Shown here: in pieces, positions 25,216-37,703 of the stretch | Layout of the letters: each line of letters starts with the position of its first letter | Numbering within the stretch: position 1 is the stretch's first letter | DNA from: Diphasiastrum complanatum | Taxonomy: Eukaryota > Streptophyta > Lycopodiopsida > Lycopodiales > Lycopodiaceae | NCBI GenBank assembly: GCA_029204225.1 | Contig: CM055111.1 | Coordinates: 15,068,576-15,132,575 of the forward strand | Reading direction: 5' to 3' | DNA length: 64,000 bases | Program-made: the position numbers and the translations under genes | The notes under the pieces: generated by a model | The model's database searches: none | Told to the model about the DNA's origin: nothing | The model's input: only the letters and a program-made list of their open reading frames with translations

Positions 25216-25916
25216 TGTGAAGAATTGCCAAAAATTGGCAAATCTAGCTTGATCAAAAACCATGTAGAATAGTGTAAATTGTGTACACAAGTGGGTCCCG
25301 CACATGTGAGGCCATGATGCCACATGGGAAACCCATCCTAATATAGGTTAGGTCAAGTCCAGAGAGTTGGTCATGTCTATTTGGTGGTCATCCCTACTTT
25401 ATAGGACCTACACCTAAGTTTAAGGTGAAAATTTGACCAACTAGCTACCTACCAAGCATAACTCTAGGAAATAGACTAGGGTTTCATTTTAGGTCAAGGA
25501 GAGTGAGTTAACTTCCTTATTACATGCTGGAAATCCACCTAACTTCAAGAAGGAAGTCGAATTTGGTATGTATTCTCTCTCTCCATAGTGAGAAGATAGA
25601 AAATTTTTGGAGCTCATTGGCAATCTCAAGCTAGTTCACTATGTACATTGAGTTTTTGTGATCCAAATGAAACCAAATCAATTTCTACTTGTTTCTCAGG
25701 TTGAAGGCCGTACTACAGCCTGTAGTACACATGTGTGGGCTCGGATTTCAATGTTTATCAATGCTTTTGATTGTTAATGCTTGTTGTTTGTCAAATTGCC
25801 AATCTAGATCAACTTTTTTGTGTCTAGTTTTTTGATAGATTGTTAAGCGAGCATCCAATCACTCTTGTGGATCTTTTGTAGATCCATTTATGGTCCTAAA
25901 GTACAGTACTTTCACA
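25216..25916 (+). repeat. Copia family 2 LTR, 3' copy
   Basis: 701 bp from TGTGAAGAATT to CTTTCACA. It is nearly identical to the minus-strand LTR at 10391-11039. It is followed by ATACC (25917-25921), the same five bases that precede the partner LTR. Confidence 0.85.
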
Positions 25917-25973
25917 ATACCTTCACCAAATCCTTGATAGATGTGCTTGATCCTTTCACAACCTGCAACACAA

Positions 25974-25985
25974 GCTTTGATATCA
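25974..25985 (-). other. Copia family 1 primer-binding site (element P)
   Basis: Minus strand TGATATCAAAGC directly follows the LTR end TTCTTCACA. It matches the initiator-Met primer site with two changes. Confidence 0.7.
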
Positions 25986-26647
25986 TGTGAAGAATTTCAA
26001 ATCATTTAAGATCCAATTCCATAACCCGATCTTTGGTTAGAAATAGATCAACTCTATCCATCTTGCCAATGTGGAAAAATCAATATCTACTTAAAGAAAA
26101 AGATGAAAACTGACTAAGAAATTGATCAGATATAAACATAAAATATGATATGAAGTTGTTGTACAAAAATAGTACCCTACTATATTTCACACTTGTGGAT
26201 CCGAAAGTAGCATAAGATAAGCATTCTACACACAAGATTGCAAGATATCACCAATATAGTGCACCAATGGATAGTAGAACCCAAAGAGAACCATGTATAA
26301 GCATGAATGAGATAAGAGAGAGAGAGAGAATATGTTCTCTCCCCATGAGTTACATCCTTTTATAATAGGTCCAAACCTAAATTTAAAGTTTGGTTTCCCT
26401 CCATAATAAAAACCCTACTATTTTCGTGAATAGATTCAATGTCTCTACTACTCAAACTGAATCTCGTCAAAACTCATGTTCTATAGTTTCCCACACTTTC
26501 CAAAAGTGTTTATTCATATGCTTTTAGACTAATATAGCTTTGGAAAAGTCAAACTCTACGTCTAATATGAAAATTGGCCTCAATTGTGTATTCGACAATT
26601 TATCAAACTATGACCAATCATGACTAAACTAGTTGAAATCTTTCATA
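25986..26647 (-). repeat. Copia family 1 LTR, 5' copy of element P
   Basis: 662 bp on the minus strand, start TATGAAAG (other copies TGTGA), end TTCTTCACA. It is homologous to 5192-5906, 47845-48255 and 52082-52725. It has only a short GA run (26311-26329) where others have long tracts. Its 5' end cuts into a copia reverse transcriptase at 26648, so element P inserted into that gene. Confidence 0.75.
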
Positions 26648-26917
26648 GTTCCATTCATAAGTATAAGGCTAGACTTGTAGCAAAAGGATTTTTGCAAGTC
26701 AAAGAAATAGATTATGATGAAACCTTTGCTCTTGTTGCAAAGCTTGTAACCATTAGATTGATCATATGTCTTGCTACTTCTTTCAAATGGGAGTTCTTTC
26801 AACTTGATGTGACAAATAATTTCTTGAATGGATTCTTGGAAGAGAAAATTTAGATGTGCCAACCCGAGGGATTCATCAAACATGGAGAAGAAGACAAAGT
26901 GTGCTTTTTGAAGAAGC
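26648..26917 (+). pseudogene. Copia X reverse transcriptase, N-terminal part
   Basis: Plus strand reads HKYKARLVAKGFLQ, DYDETFALVAKLVTIRL and FFQLDVTNNFLNGFLEE, then PEGFIKHGEEDKVCFLKK, the canonical first third of copia RT with its LDV-x-NAFLNG block. There is an in-frame stop at 26851. At about 26917 it switches abruptly to gypsy protease sequence. The missing C-terminal RT half appears on the minus strand from 54600. Confidence 0.85.
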
Positions 26918-29900
26918 ACCGCATACAGAATTACTCATGAATATTTTGTCTAGCAAGATCAATATCTCATTGGGAGAGTTCCTAAAGTTGGTGCCAAAAA
27001 CAAAAGAAGTCTTAACGCAAAAGTTAGCTCAAGAAGAATCAGAAGACCATCAGGAGCCGCTTTTTTGTGCTGGATTTGAAGAATCTAACGATGTACTCCA
27101 TGTTGGAGCCGCTTGGGAAAGTGAACAAAAGAATATCACTCTGTCGATACAATATAGACAATTTTCTGAAGAAGCAGTCGTGATAGATGGCGGTTCAGGA
27201 GTTAACCTGATTTCTACAAAGCTATGTACAAAATGGGGCCTTACAAAGATTAAGCCTGCTACTTTTGCTATTAAACTAGCTAATCAAACGACAGTTCGTC
27301 CACGAGGAATGGTGGAAGATATACCTGTCAGGATTGTAGGAGTACAGTTCGTCATTACTTTCATCGTGATGGACTTACCAGAAGCACCAAATGTCTACCG
27401 AGTTCTCTTAGGACGTCCATGGTTACGAGTTGCACAAGTAATTCATAACTGGGGTACCGGCAAACTCACTTTTGAAAATCGTGAACGTGCAGTTAAAGTT
27501 GATCCTACAACTTGGACTATCAAGCTAGTGGTTGGAAAATTGCAAATCTGTGTGAATCTCAAAGCATTGAATAAAGTGACACGGAAGGATCACGTTCCGT
27601 TGCCTATTATTGAAAGCATTTTGGATCGCCTTGCTGGAACGGAAGCTTATAGTTTCCTGGATGGATTTAGTGGTTACAACCAGGTTAAGATTGCACCTGC
27701 CGATCGCCACAAAATTGCTTTTGCAACAAAATGGGACACCTATGCTTACAAAGTAATGTCATTTGGACTCTGTAATGCACCAAGTTCATTCCAAAGAGTA
27801 ATGCAATTTACCTTTAAAGATTATCTGCAGAAATTCCTTGAAATTTATTGGACGACTTGGGAGTTCATAGTACAGATACAGACCACCTGGATCGATTAGA
27901 GAAAGTCTTTGAAAGATGCCGCAAATATCAGATTTCTCTAAATCCAGAAAAATGCCAGATATGGATTTCTCATGGAGTGGTGCTTGGACATGTGATATCA
28001 AGACATGGTATTACCACCGATTATTCTAAGATCAAAGTTATTGTGGAATTTCCACTGCCAGCAACAATTCGAGGAGTTTATGTGTTTATGGGTCATGCGA
28101 ACTACTATTGAATTTTTATTGTCTTCTTTGCGAATTTAGCACGACCTATATACAAATTAACTACTGTTCCTATTTGGACAGTAGAGGCGTTAGAAGCCTT
28201 TGAAAAATAAAAAAAAGCATTATCTTCAGCACCAATTCTGCGTTCTCCAGATTGGACATTAGAGTTTCATGTTCATACGGATGTCTCAAAATACGCCATT
28301 GGATCATTTTTAATGCAGCCAGGTGACTATAAGAAGGATTATCCTATACGATTTGCAAGCAGACAACTTACAGATCCAAAGAAGAATTATTCAACAACAG
28401 AACGTGAAGCACTAGCCATGATTTTTTCTGTTCGGAAATTTCGTCACTACCTCATGGAAATGCACTTTGCATTTCATACGGATCATCAACCGTTACTTTA
28501 CTTGTTAAATAAGACATGTAATACTGGACGTATTGCAAGATGGTTATTATTATTGACTGAATTTGACTTTCGAATTGTGGTCAGAAAGGGAAAGCAACAT
28601 TATCTAGCCGATCACATTTCGCAAATTGAATCCGCACCAGTTAATACTGAAGTGGATGATGAACTGCCAGATGCTACGTTGTTCTATGTTGAAGCAATAC
28701 CTGAGTGGGCGGCAAATATTGTTGAGTACCTAATGCTAGGACAACCGAATGACTCTTTGACAAAAGTACAGAAAAGACAATTGATTCATAAGGCTCAACC
28801 TTATCAATTAATTGCAAGACAATTGTATTGTCGTGGATCAGATAATATTTTACGAAGATGTGTTTTACCGCATGAAGTACCAGATTTAATCATGTTTTCA
28901 CATGATGGCATGGGTGGAGGACACTTCTCTATAGATATTACTGTTTGCAAACTTTTGCAATTCGGTTGTTGGTGGCCTATGCTTCATAAGGACACAGAAA
29001 ATTTTATTCAGACATGTGATGTCTGCCAGCGAGCACGACGACCTACTCGACAGAATTATGAACCCTTACATCTGGTTTTATCGCAAGCATCGTTTGAAAA
29101 ATGGGAACTTGAATATGTTGGTCCTATTCATCCCGTTGTGCAAGGATCTCAGGCCCGATACATTATTGTCGCAGCTGATTATATGACCAAGTGGGTTGAA
29201 GCCAAAGTTGTCAAAGTGACTGATGTGAAATCTACGGCCAAGTTTCTATATGAAAATATTATAATCAGATTTGGATGTCCGATTGAAATTGTCAGTGATC
29301 GGGGTACACACTTTGTTAATCAAACAATAAATTGTTTATTGGAAGATTTTTTTGTTATACACAGATTTAGTACTCCCTATTATCCCAGAGGGAATGGCCA
29401 AGCTGAATTTTCCAATAAGATTCTCTGCACCATTATGACAAAGACAGTTGAAGCAAGTCGGTCTGATTGGGAACATAAACTGTATGCAACATTATGGGCA
29501 TTCAAAACCGCTTACAAAAATAGTACAAATCAAACACCTTTTCAATTGGTTTATGGTCAAGATGTTGTTATGCCAATTGAATTTTTAATCCCATCTTTAC
29601 GCATAGCAGCAATAGAACGATTAAATGATGATCAGTTTTTACAACTTCGTCATGAAGCGGTGCACAAATTATGTGAAACCCGATTGATGGCAGTTCATGC
29701 CTTAGCAGCAGAGAAAGCCCGCCGCAAGGCATGGCACGATTGTCGATTGCACAAGAAAGATCTGGAAGCAGGAGATCTTGCATTGATGTACAAAACCAAG
29801 CTAATTAAGGGTAAGTTGAAGTTTACTGGTGAAGGCCCGTATAAAATGAAGGAAATCCTGAACTATGACGAAGTAATTCTTGAGCACTTGGATGGAAAAC

Positions 29901-29974
29901 GATTTGATACTCGAATCAATGACAACCGATTACGCAAGTTTTGGCAGCCTGCTCTGCCAGTTCAGCAAGTCTGA
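26918..29974 (+). pseudogene. Gypsy pol: protease, RT, RNase H, integrase (copy B)
   Basis: Domains in order are an aspartic protease (VVIDGGSGVNLIS, Asp codon at 27186), RT (RKDHVPLPIIESILDRLAG, FLDGFSGYNQ, FGLCNAPSSFQR), an LDDL catalytic box shifted by one base at about 27845, RNase H (HTDVSKYAIGSFL, TTEREALAM, HTDHQPLLY), and integrase with an H-H-C-C zinc site (CDVCQRA) and the second Asp in VSDRGTHF. The first catalytic Asp of integrase (usually DFVGP) reads EYVGP. The first part of the RT is deleted near 27525. Stops occur near 28110 and 28207. From 28313 the frame is open for 553 codons. Gag, primer site and 5' LTR are absent here and match the minus-strand piece at 54601-57835. Architecture with a further ORF after pol suggests the Tat/Athila side of gypsy. 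Confidence 0.9.
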
Positions 29975-30815
29975 TCTCAATATATATTTTTATTTTATTT
30001 GTTTTCAATTTTTTGTTCTCAGTATTTAATTTGCTGACTTTTTTTGGAAAAAGACAGTTAAAAAAAAAAAACAAGAAAAAGAGAAAAAAAATAAAATAAA
30101 AAAAGACTGATGAGCAAAAGTCAAGAAGTCATCAACATAAGGAAAAGGAAGCACAGTATTTTTTTTTTTTTAATGAAAAATGACTTAGAAAACCACTGTT
30201 TGGACAGAATTGGCCAATACAGTATTAGAAACCTGCGCTGAGCTCTCAGACTGTACATCCACCCTTCATTTATTTGAATTGAAGTGGGCGAAGGTTTTGA
30301 CAAGAGAAAAATCAATTTTTGAGTCAGGCGAATGTTCAGTGATATTTCATTTTGAGAATCTTTGTCGAGTATCATAACCTCATTATGAACCTTCGCCGAC
30401 CTGCTAGATGATTTTAAAATGTCAAAATTAGGTTGTCAATAGGTTCAGATTGTGGAAAAAAATATTTATGACAGTACCTGGGCGAAGGACCCTCCTGGGC
30501 GAAGGTTCATCCTTCGCCAGCTCTGGAAAACGTTCGCCTGATAGGTTCAGATCCCTAGAAACCTTCGCCAAGATTTCTATAGCCTATTTTTACAGTATTG
30601 TACATGCTTGCAAATTTTTGTTTAGAACTGATCAGCCCAACTACTATTCAGTGTAATGGACCCACCAAATTCACCTATAAGTTGGTTGAATTTGATTCAT
30701 TCCTCACCTATGCTAGCAAAGCTCTTGCGAATTTTTCTTGTGACCAAAGCCTTCCAGATTTCTTGCATTGCCTTCTGATACACTTTCACGCATTTATAAT
30801 TCCTTTCTGATCATC
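29975..30815 (+). other. Gypsy post-pol spacer with A-rich tract and GGCGAAGG motifs
   Basis: Non-coding. An A-rich run at 30057-30116 is followed (30280-30575) by about eight copies of GGCGAAGG or its complement CCTTCGCC and close variants, in both orientations. The same motif recurs in the leader of the other half of the element (56120-56770). Confidence 0.6.
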
Positions 30816-33694
30816 ATGTCTTCTACCAATACTTCCCAGTCTCCACGCTATACTATCCATCGTGATGTCCCATCTGCAACGGACATCATGATTCTTCCTA
30901 GCACAAGCATGGTACTCAGTGGATGACCCTTGCGGAACCTCTACTTACTACAATAGGTATTCATGAGAGAGCCTTTTCGGGATGCATCAATATGGATTTC
31001 ATCACTCTTGCCTTTAGTACGTGGAAGGAAGAGAAATCCAAGTTTTATATCACCTTCCAAGGAGCCGCACACAAAGTGCGCATCACTGAGGCCGCACTTG
31101 CAGCTATAGGAATCTCATCTGGTACGCAAGCCTCACCCAATCACAAGCATGCCAAACAGGCCATCAAGCCATACATTGACCCACCAATGATCTGCACTGG
31201 ACTAATGATGGCTACCTTCTAGAAGCCATCACTGAGCCTTCCATCCACACCGCTGCCCAGTTGTTGAATCATTTCCAGATGGTTGGCAACCTCAGGAAAG
31301 ACCGCATCACATCTCAAATCCTTCACAAGATAGTGGAGTCTCACACTAAGTTGGCCAAAGCTCCTCTTGAACCATATAACTGGTTCAAGACTGTTTCTGG
31401 TGAGCTCAAGCGAGTTATTAAGGCCAATACAAAGCAGCAGTTCGCCGCTGGCTCTCTATTGTCCCTCTTAGCCGCTTCTCACTTAGAAAACAGAATCCAT
31501 GGCTTCCACCTGGATTCTGTGCTTTCGGTTTACGAAGAAGCACCGGCTGAGTCATCTCATCAGGCCTCAAATTCTCATAGTTGTCGTCGTCCACGCAGCG
31601 AGATCGTAATTCCTGACTTGCCTTCCACGTCACGACGTCGCACTAGGCATACCTCGTTAGCTGCGCTTCCACCTCTTGATGTTGTTCGCACTGAACTTCC
31701 CATTCCCCTCGCCTCTCATGTTTCCCTCACCTCTACTCCCATACAAGGACAAACTGTGACCATTGGGCCTACCATTCCCATCACATCTGCCTAGGCCGCC
31801 TCACCCCTGCACATCGAAGCAACCTCACCTAACACACAGTTCTTCATGGATATGTTCGATGATTCCGACCCCCTTGGGGCCACCGAAATCTTTGAAATGC
31901 TCCAGAGCCCAGTGCCCTTTGAACTCCAATCCCTTGGAAGAGAATTTGGGCATATCCATGAATCTACGGTTGGTGTCGAAGATGTCAGTCAGCAACCACC
32001 CACACAGGGTAGCCCAGCCACACTTCGAGTCGACACAGCTGTAAAGTCACCAAAGCAATTCGATGCCACAGTGCCTGAAGGGTTTGAAGAAGAGGATACT
32101 TTTGAAGAAGAAGAGACCTTGGCACCTAGTCCATGCCTACCAAGGACAGTACCATCAGGGTCTCCTGTTGCTGCCACCTCCACGACCGTTGATTCTGGTG
32201 ATGCTCTAGGGTTAGTTTTCAGTCTTGGGCAAGTGATCCAGTCTATGCTGGATAAGAAGAAGGAAATGGAGCAGAGGATCTCTGATCTAGGATCCGAAAA
32301 CACTCTGATCAGCTAGAAAATTGTCCAGCTGGATCGAGAGGTGAAGATAGCCAAGCAACATGAAGAAAAGGGCGAAAGTGAAAAGACATTGGCCCAGCAA
32401 CAAGCTGATCGCTTGGAAACCTACATCAGCTCCTTGCAAAACGCCTTGACAATCGCACAGGATCAGGTAGATAAGGCAGTGCAAGAGGCCAAGCAACAAG
32501 TGCAGCTGCTGAAGGGGCAATTACAGATGGCCGAACAAGATCGCACATGGCTTCAAGGTGAATTGGATGCGACCACCCTTGAGCGTGATGCCTATCTGCA
32601 AACACAAATACCCGATCATCTGGTCACACCGACGAAGATTGCATATTTGTTCAAGAAAATGGAAACATACAAAGTGGCCCTTCAGGGATTCCAAGGCCGC
32701 TTCAATAGGTTCAAAGGAGCAGCTTCAACCGAGCTGGCAAAGGCAAAAGAGACCATCAACGCCTATGAAAAAGCCGCCACTCAAGTGTTGGAAGCCGGAC
32801 CACAAATCCTTGTCCCAGTCATGCCGCAATTCTCCCCTTCACGCCAAGAAGCTGTACAAATGGATACAAGGGTTGATTCGAGCATGGACCAGGGAGGAGC
32901 TCCAGATCTAGCAGATCAACCGCCAATCATACAGGCAGTACAAGTGGGTCCATCCTCATCAAGGACAAGCCATTTATTCATAAGGCCCATCAGCGTTGAG
33001 GACTAGATCTAGACCTTCTTAAAGCAACATCCACATGAGTCCTCGCGTGGGGGATGGGTTCTCAAATTTAAGACCTTCGAGATCGAGGTCGGCAAAGAAT
33101 TGGACAAAATACCTGCACTGGGAGAGCAGTCGGCATGGAGAATCACAGTTGCGGGTAGATCCTTATTATGTGCCAATGCCACAAAGACATAAATGGAAAG
33201 AGTTGGGATTGGCTATGGACAAAATCACCATCCATACGCCCAATTGGCCAATCATCCATCAACCTTACAACTGGAACATTTCAGTGGACTTCCACCGGGC
33301 CTTACAAGCATATCAGAGAGAGTATGTCCACTCTCCGGATCCAACGGTGCGACAATCGGCAATGTTTGCAAAAGATCTAACTTTTTTGACATCAGTGGCA
33401 ACCAAATGGGACGATTGCCTTCCTACCCTGGCATTCGATCCAAATAAGCCGATGGCCTCAGAGCAAATCAAAGATCAGCTGTCGATTGTTCGACTGTATT
33501 TTTGTGCGGCTATGATGGGAGGCTCTTGGGAATCCCGCTTCACCTCATGGACAAGTTCCAAGTGGATTGTCGGAGCCCACCGTTGTTTCCTGCCGCATAA
33601 TTTGGATTTCAATACTACACACCTTGATTTTATGGAGAAGGTGCAGTATCATTTAATTAAGATTCGGCGCAAAGCCAATAAAAGTCCCCAATAA
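30816..33694 (+). pseudogene. Extra 3' ORF of gypsy element, copy B (broken)
   Basis: The same ORF as at 213-3129, starting at ATG 30816. Relative to copy A it has a one-base deletion near 30914, stops at about 31792, 32315, 33004 and 33010, and a deletion of about 60 bp near 33150. The Gln/Lys-rich coiled-coil region is 32330-32790 and the Trp-rich C-terminal domain is 33150-33694. Comparing both copies shows that stops fall at different places, so the parent encoded one protein of roughly 900-950 residues. The function is unknown. A structural or nucleic-acid-binding role is only a guess from the coiled coil. Confidence 0.75.
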
Positions 33695-33744
33695 CTGCAT
33701 ATTGCAGGTGTCGTAGGACCGCCACCAGTTTTGGTGGGGGATAC

Positions 33745-34487
33745 TGTTGGAGGGTTTGCGGATCCCAAGCCAATCCTAACCCTAGTTAATAAGTGAGAGG
33801 GATTTGGCACCCTGCGTGTGTAAGTCCAACCCAATGATCACATAGTTATTTGATTAATTAGAAGTCAATAAAAGGACTTTAGTCCTTTTTGCGGGACTTT
33901 TAATGTCGCAGGGCCTAAATGTCAAGTTAGTGAATAAAGTTGGGTTTCCCTCCAATTTTGATGGTTCCCACACTTTTTTAAATCTGAATAAAAAGAGAGG
34001 CAAGACTGGACCAATAGGATTCAGAGGCCAGGGTCCTCCTCTCTACTATAAAAAGAGACCAACTCAAGTTGCTCCTGATGTTCATTTCCTCATTTCAATA
34101 AAGCAGATTGATTCTCTTTAGAAATGGATTGATGAATGTCCTTGCTCTTCCTCTCTTTTCCTCCATTTCTCATGCTTCCTTTGTATTTGCTAATTGTTGG
34201 ATTTGATCATTATTGGGATTGCTATTTCTTATGCTTTTTGTGAGAGAGAAAAGGAGAGAGAGAAGAGTAAGTTTCTATCATTGTTGTGGATTTAGGGTTA
34301 ATGGAAGTAGGGTTAATGGATGTAGTGTTAATGGAAGTTAGTGTTAGATCCTCCATTCATGTTGAAATCTGAACTATACTATCACTCTCATGGGAACAAA
34401 CCTCCGCGTGACAACTAACTTCGTCTCTTTGATGCTAGATTGACTAGATCTTGGATTCAGGTTAGGCAAGGAAAGAAACCCACTACA
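33745..34487 (+). repeat. Gypsy 3' LTR, copy B
   Basis: 743 bp, TGTTGG to CACTACA, preceded by the purine tract TTTTGGTGGGGGATAC. By eye it differs from the minus-strand LTR at 57094-57835 at about 25-30 positions and from copy A at clearly more. It is followed by AACAT (34488-34492), identical to the bases preceding the 5' LTR of copy C. TATAAAAAG near 34044 is a likely core promoter. Confidence 0.9.
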
Positions 34488-34512
34488 AACATTGTCCCCT
34501 AACAGTTTATCT

Positions 34513-35499
34513 TTATTTTCTAATTCCTATGTCTCTAGCGAAGTCATGGTATGATAAGAGGAGATTGAAAATTGTAATGGGGACGAAATATTTTAGATGA
34601 GTAGAAAGTAATTGATCGTACTGTACATATTTATTAGAATCTACAAAAGTTAATGAAGGAGGGGCGGGAAAAGATACAAAAATATGGCTCAATGTATCAC
34701 TCAGGAAAAACGATTTAGAGAGTTGTGTGGACTGTTCAATAGATTTGGGAGGGGATTTAGAAACTGATTTATGTGTATTGGGAGGAGATTTGGAAGGGGA
34801 TTTAGAAACTGATTTTTGAGGAGATTTGGAAGGGGACTTGGATGGGTACTTGAATGGGGACTTGGGAAAAGATGATGAAGAGGAAGAAGAGGGGGGAGAA
34901 GGGGTTGGTGTTCAAGGAGAAGCTACTAACTTTAGAATAGCCCTCACTTTCTTTGGAGGGGCTAAGGATCTTTTCTTTTTGATAGCAACATGTTGAACGA
35001 TTCCTGGTAGCCTCTTTGGTTCAACCTACTTCATCTTCCTTGCTAAAGTGGTGGTAGCAATAGCTGAAGCAGGATGAGGTGGCCGAAAATTATGGGCAAA
35101 TGTCTCATATGCATCCATCATATGAAATATCAGCACAAAATCTTTGGGACTTATTGTTATCCTTCTTCCATGTATTGCAGCTACAACACAATCTGAAAAG
35201 AGTTTTATTTAAAAATTTTCATAAAATTTGTGCAGTGTTTCAACTGCAGTCACAGTCCATCTTACATCTGCTGAAATATCCTTGGTCACCTACTTGATAC
35301 ATCTTTGCATGTGAGCCTTGGGGATGAGGAGGTTCATCGTTTTTTGAAGCCTCTTAATATCTTTCAGCCATGCTGGATCTCTGGGCCAACCCACTCTCCT
35401 TGGTGCTACTTGTTGCCTTTGAGATGAAGGTGGAGGTGGAGATGGCTATGGAGATGCAACTACACTCACAAGATCTACATTTCAAGCCAAATTTTTCAT
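34513..35499 (-). pseudogene. Histone H3/CENH3-like ORF with SPKK tail, retroelement-associated
   Basis: One minus-strand frame runs from an in-frame ATG at 35499 to a stop at 34515-34513, broken by about six stops (for example 35446, 35290, 35209, 35026, 34912) but no frameshift. Residues coded by 35370-35116 align with the whole H3 histone fold: LKDIKRLQK (alpha N), NLLIP, QRCIK, DVRWT, a middle helix, LFSD, AAIHGRRITISPKDF. The AIHxxRxTIxPKD block is diagnostic of H3. NLLIP, RW, LFSD and KDF are the forms usual in plant CENH3 rather than canonical H3. The usual N-terminal tail is replaced by a Pro/Ser-rich stretch. After the fold comes a basic segment (KKKRSLAPPKK) and a Ser-Pro-Ser-Lys repeat tail (34914-34682), like DNA-binding SPKK motifs of linker histones. 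A copia LTR and primer site lie immediately upstream. Confidence 0.75.
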
Positions 35500-35532
35500 C
35501 ACTCTTGATGCATGGATTATTATCTTAGGTAG

Positions 35533-35544
35533 GTTCTGGTACCA
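35533..35544 (-). other. Copia family 5 primer-binding site
   Basis: Minus strand TGGTACCAGAAC directly follows the LTR end AAAACTTCACA. It has ten of twelve matches to the initiator-Met site TGGTATCAGAGC. Confidence 0.6.
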
Positions 35545-36478
35545 TGTGAAGTTTTCACACGTGTGGGGACAGTCTCCTAAGATGTGGGTGATTGCACAAA
35601 GATCAAGGACTTGGTGGATTTCAAGATCTATCGTCAAAAATCTAAGGCAAGCGCACATAGAATATGCATAAATCATTCACCAAAGTACATACACATGTAA
35701 AGGCAACTCATGATAAAAAAAAGTAAGTATAGAATACAAGGACTAGCTCTTGAGTAGAGAGAGAAAGCAACAAAATCTCTAAGTGTAAAATCTCACACAA
35801 TCTCCAAAAAACTAGGTGTAGAATGGTTCCCTCTCACATACTAGTAGTAACTCGAGGTAGGGAGAGTGAAATATGATTGGACCCCTTCTTTTCCTCATCC
35901 TAATTTGATTAGCTTAGTGACATAAGGGCCCTCAAATTTGATTGGACCAATTTCATGGATCTCTCTCTTTTGATTAGTCACATGATCTCAAGACAACTCA
36001 TAAGAGATTGCCACTCACCCTCTCTCATCATGACAAATGTAGAAAGCCTAAGCTAGCTCGAGCCACAACACGTTCCAAATTTGTGTATAAGGACTAAAAA
36101 ATTCTAGACACCCCTAAACTCAACATAGATTGATTTTACCAAATTTTCACAAGAATCACCTCCTACTTTGATTGGACCACTTACATGCCACATCTTACAT
36201 TGATTGGACCATTTTGGGCATCCTTCACTATGATTGGTCCATATTGACAAATAAGATTATGAGGTGCAATGTCACTAGCCCTCTACAATCAAGCCAAGTG
36301 TAAGTAACCTACACTACCATGAGCTAATCCAAGTCTAAATTTGGCCTAATCATATAATTACAAGTGTACAATGAGTGGTTTTGATAGAGGACCCCTAAAC
36401 CTCAACTTTAAGGCCTATTGACTATTCAAGCTCAAAATAAATGAACTAAAGTGATTATGCCTACCGTCCACATGTAAG

Positions 36479-36551
<73 letters not shown>

Positions 36552-36806
36552 CAACACCTTTGATGCAAACATCATGAGAATCAGTTAATTGGATGCTCTC
36601 AAATTTGGTGATACATTAATTGGTTCATTGTAGAAATGGAAAAACCTATGTAAGGAGCCCATAATGGACTAAGAAAAAGCTCACTTCAATGGACAACTTT
36701 CAATTTTTTTCAACTTGACCTTTTGAAGCTACTTCATAATACTCTATTTGAAACTTCAATAACTATCCTCTTTCAAAAAAGTTTCCTAATTTTATCAAGA
36801 TTCACA
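35545..36806 (-). repeat. Copia family 5 LTR (5' copy)
   Basis: About 1.26 kb on the minus strand, start TGTGAATCTTG at 36806, end ACTTCACA at 35545. It interrupts a copia gag at its tenth conserved block. It carries CACACGTGTG at 35556-35565 and a CT tract at 36482-36548. No partner 3' LTR is in the window. Confidence 0.6.
36482..36548 (+). repeat. (CT)n microsatellite
   Basis: A pure CT run of about 67 bp within the family 5 LTR. Confidence 0.95.
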
Positions 36807-36933
36807 TACCAAGCACAATATCCATAACATCTTGGAGTATCAAAATAGACTCCATTCTGAACTTCCAAATTGAGTAATTAGAAGTGTTTAGTCTTTCACT
36901 GGCTTCTAGAAGGTATCCTCCCTGAGATGCCAT
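36807..36933 (-). pseudogene. Copia gag start, interrupted by family 5 LTR
   Basis: ATG at 36933, then GGYLLEASERLNTSNYSIWKFRMES on the minus strand, ending where the LTR begins. The rest of the gene is not seen. It belongs to the element whose 5' LTR is 37704-38410. Confidence 0.7.
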
Positions 36934-37691
36934 TTTAATGAAGACTTCTTAGTTATTGGACTGAGATATGTTTGAGCTTGTTCCAATTAGACTTAAAGTT
37001 GTTGCTCTCTTTCACTATAGGTATTTTCAAGGATGTACTACCTTCCTATGTGAAACACTTGCAACTGTATTTGAGATGACTCTCAAATATTCCACAAAAC
37101 AAGTTATCTAGATCAGACACACAAAGTGGATTGAGACACTTTGGCTAGTTTGAATCCTACTTTTGGCACGAGTGAAATGCTTCAAAAGAAAACACAATTG
37201 ACTCTCAGAAGGCTCAAAAGGTGTTCATTACTTCAAACTCAGTCTTGATCTTCAGTTTCTTGTGTAGGATGCTCAAAACAATGGATTCAGAACAAAGCAA
37301 GATTGAATCAAATCAAAATGCTGTCACTCGGATTTTGGACCTATCCCTATCCTCTTTAAGAGCTTATAACTCTTGCTAGACACATCGGATTGATTTGGTT
37401 TCAATTTCTATGGAGAGAACAGATCATAAGCTTTCCATCAAGCTATAACACTGCTATCTTTGGATCTATAAGCAAGGAGAACAAAGGTACTGAAAATCTC
37501 TGATTTTCACACGTGAGAAATTCCAGAATTCCGTACTACCACATTTCAGGTCTGAAAATTCAGTTCCAATCCGATTTGATCCAAAATACACTTCAGAGAA
37601 GGGTGAGAAAAAGTGCAAAACTGTTTTTTTGCTTGATTTAGCTCTCAGTTTCTTGTACAATCAGAGATGTTAGCATGCAAAGCTTAATTTG
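36934..37691 (-). other. Copia leader
   Basis: Non-coding sequence between primer site and gag start. It includes a CACACGTGAG site near 37507. Confidence 0.5.
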
Positions 37692-37703
37692 GCTCTGATA
37701 CCA
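37692..37703 (-). other. Copia primer-binding site (element at 37-38 kb)
   Basis: Minus strand TGGTATCAGAGC next to the LTR end TTTTGTCA. Confidence 0.8.
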
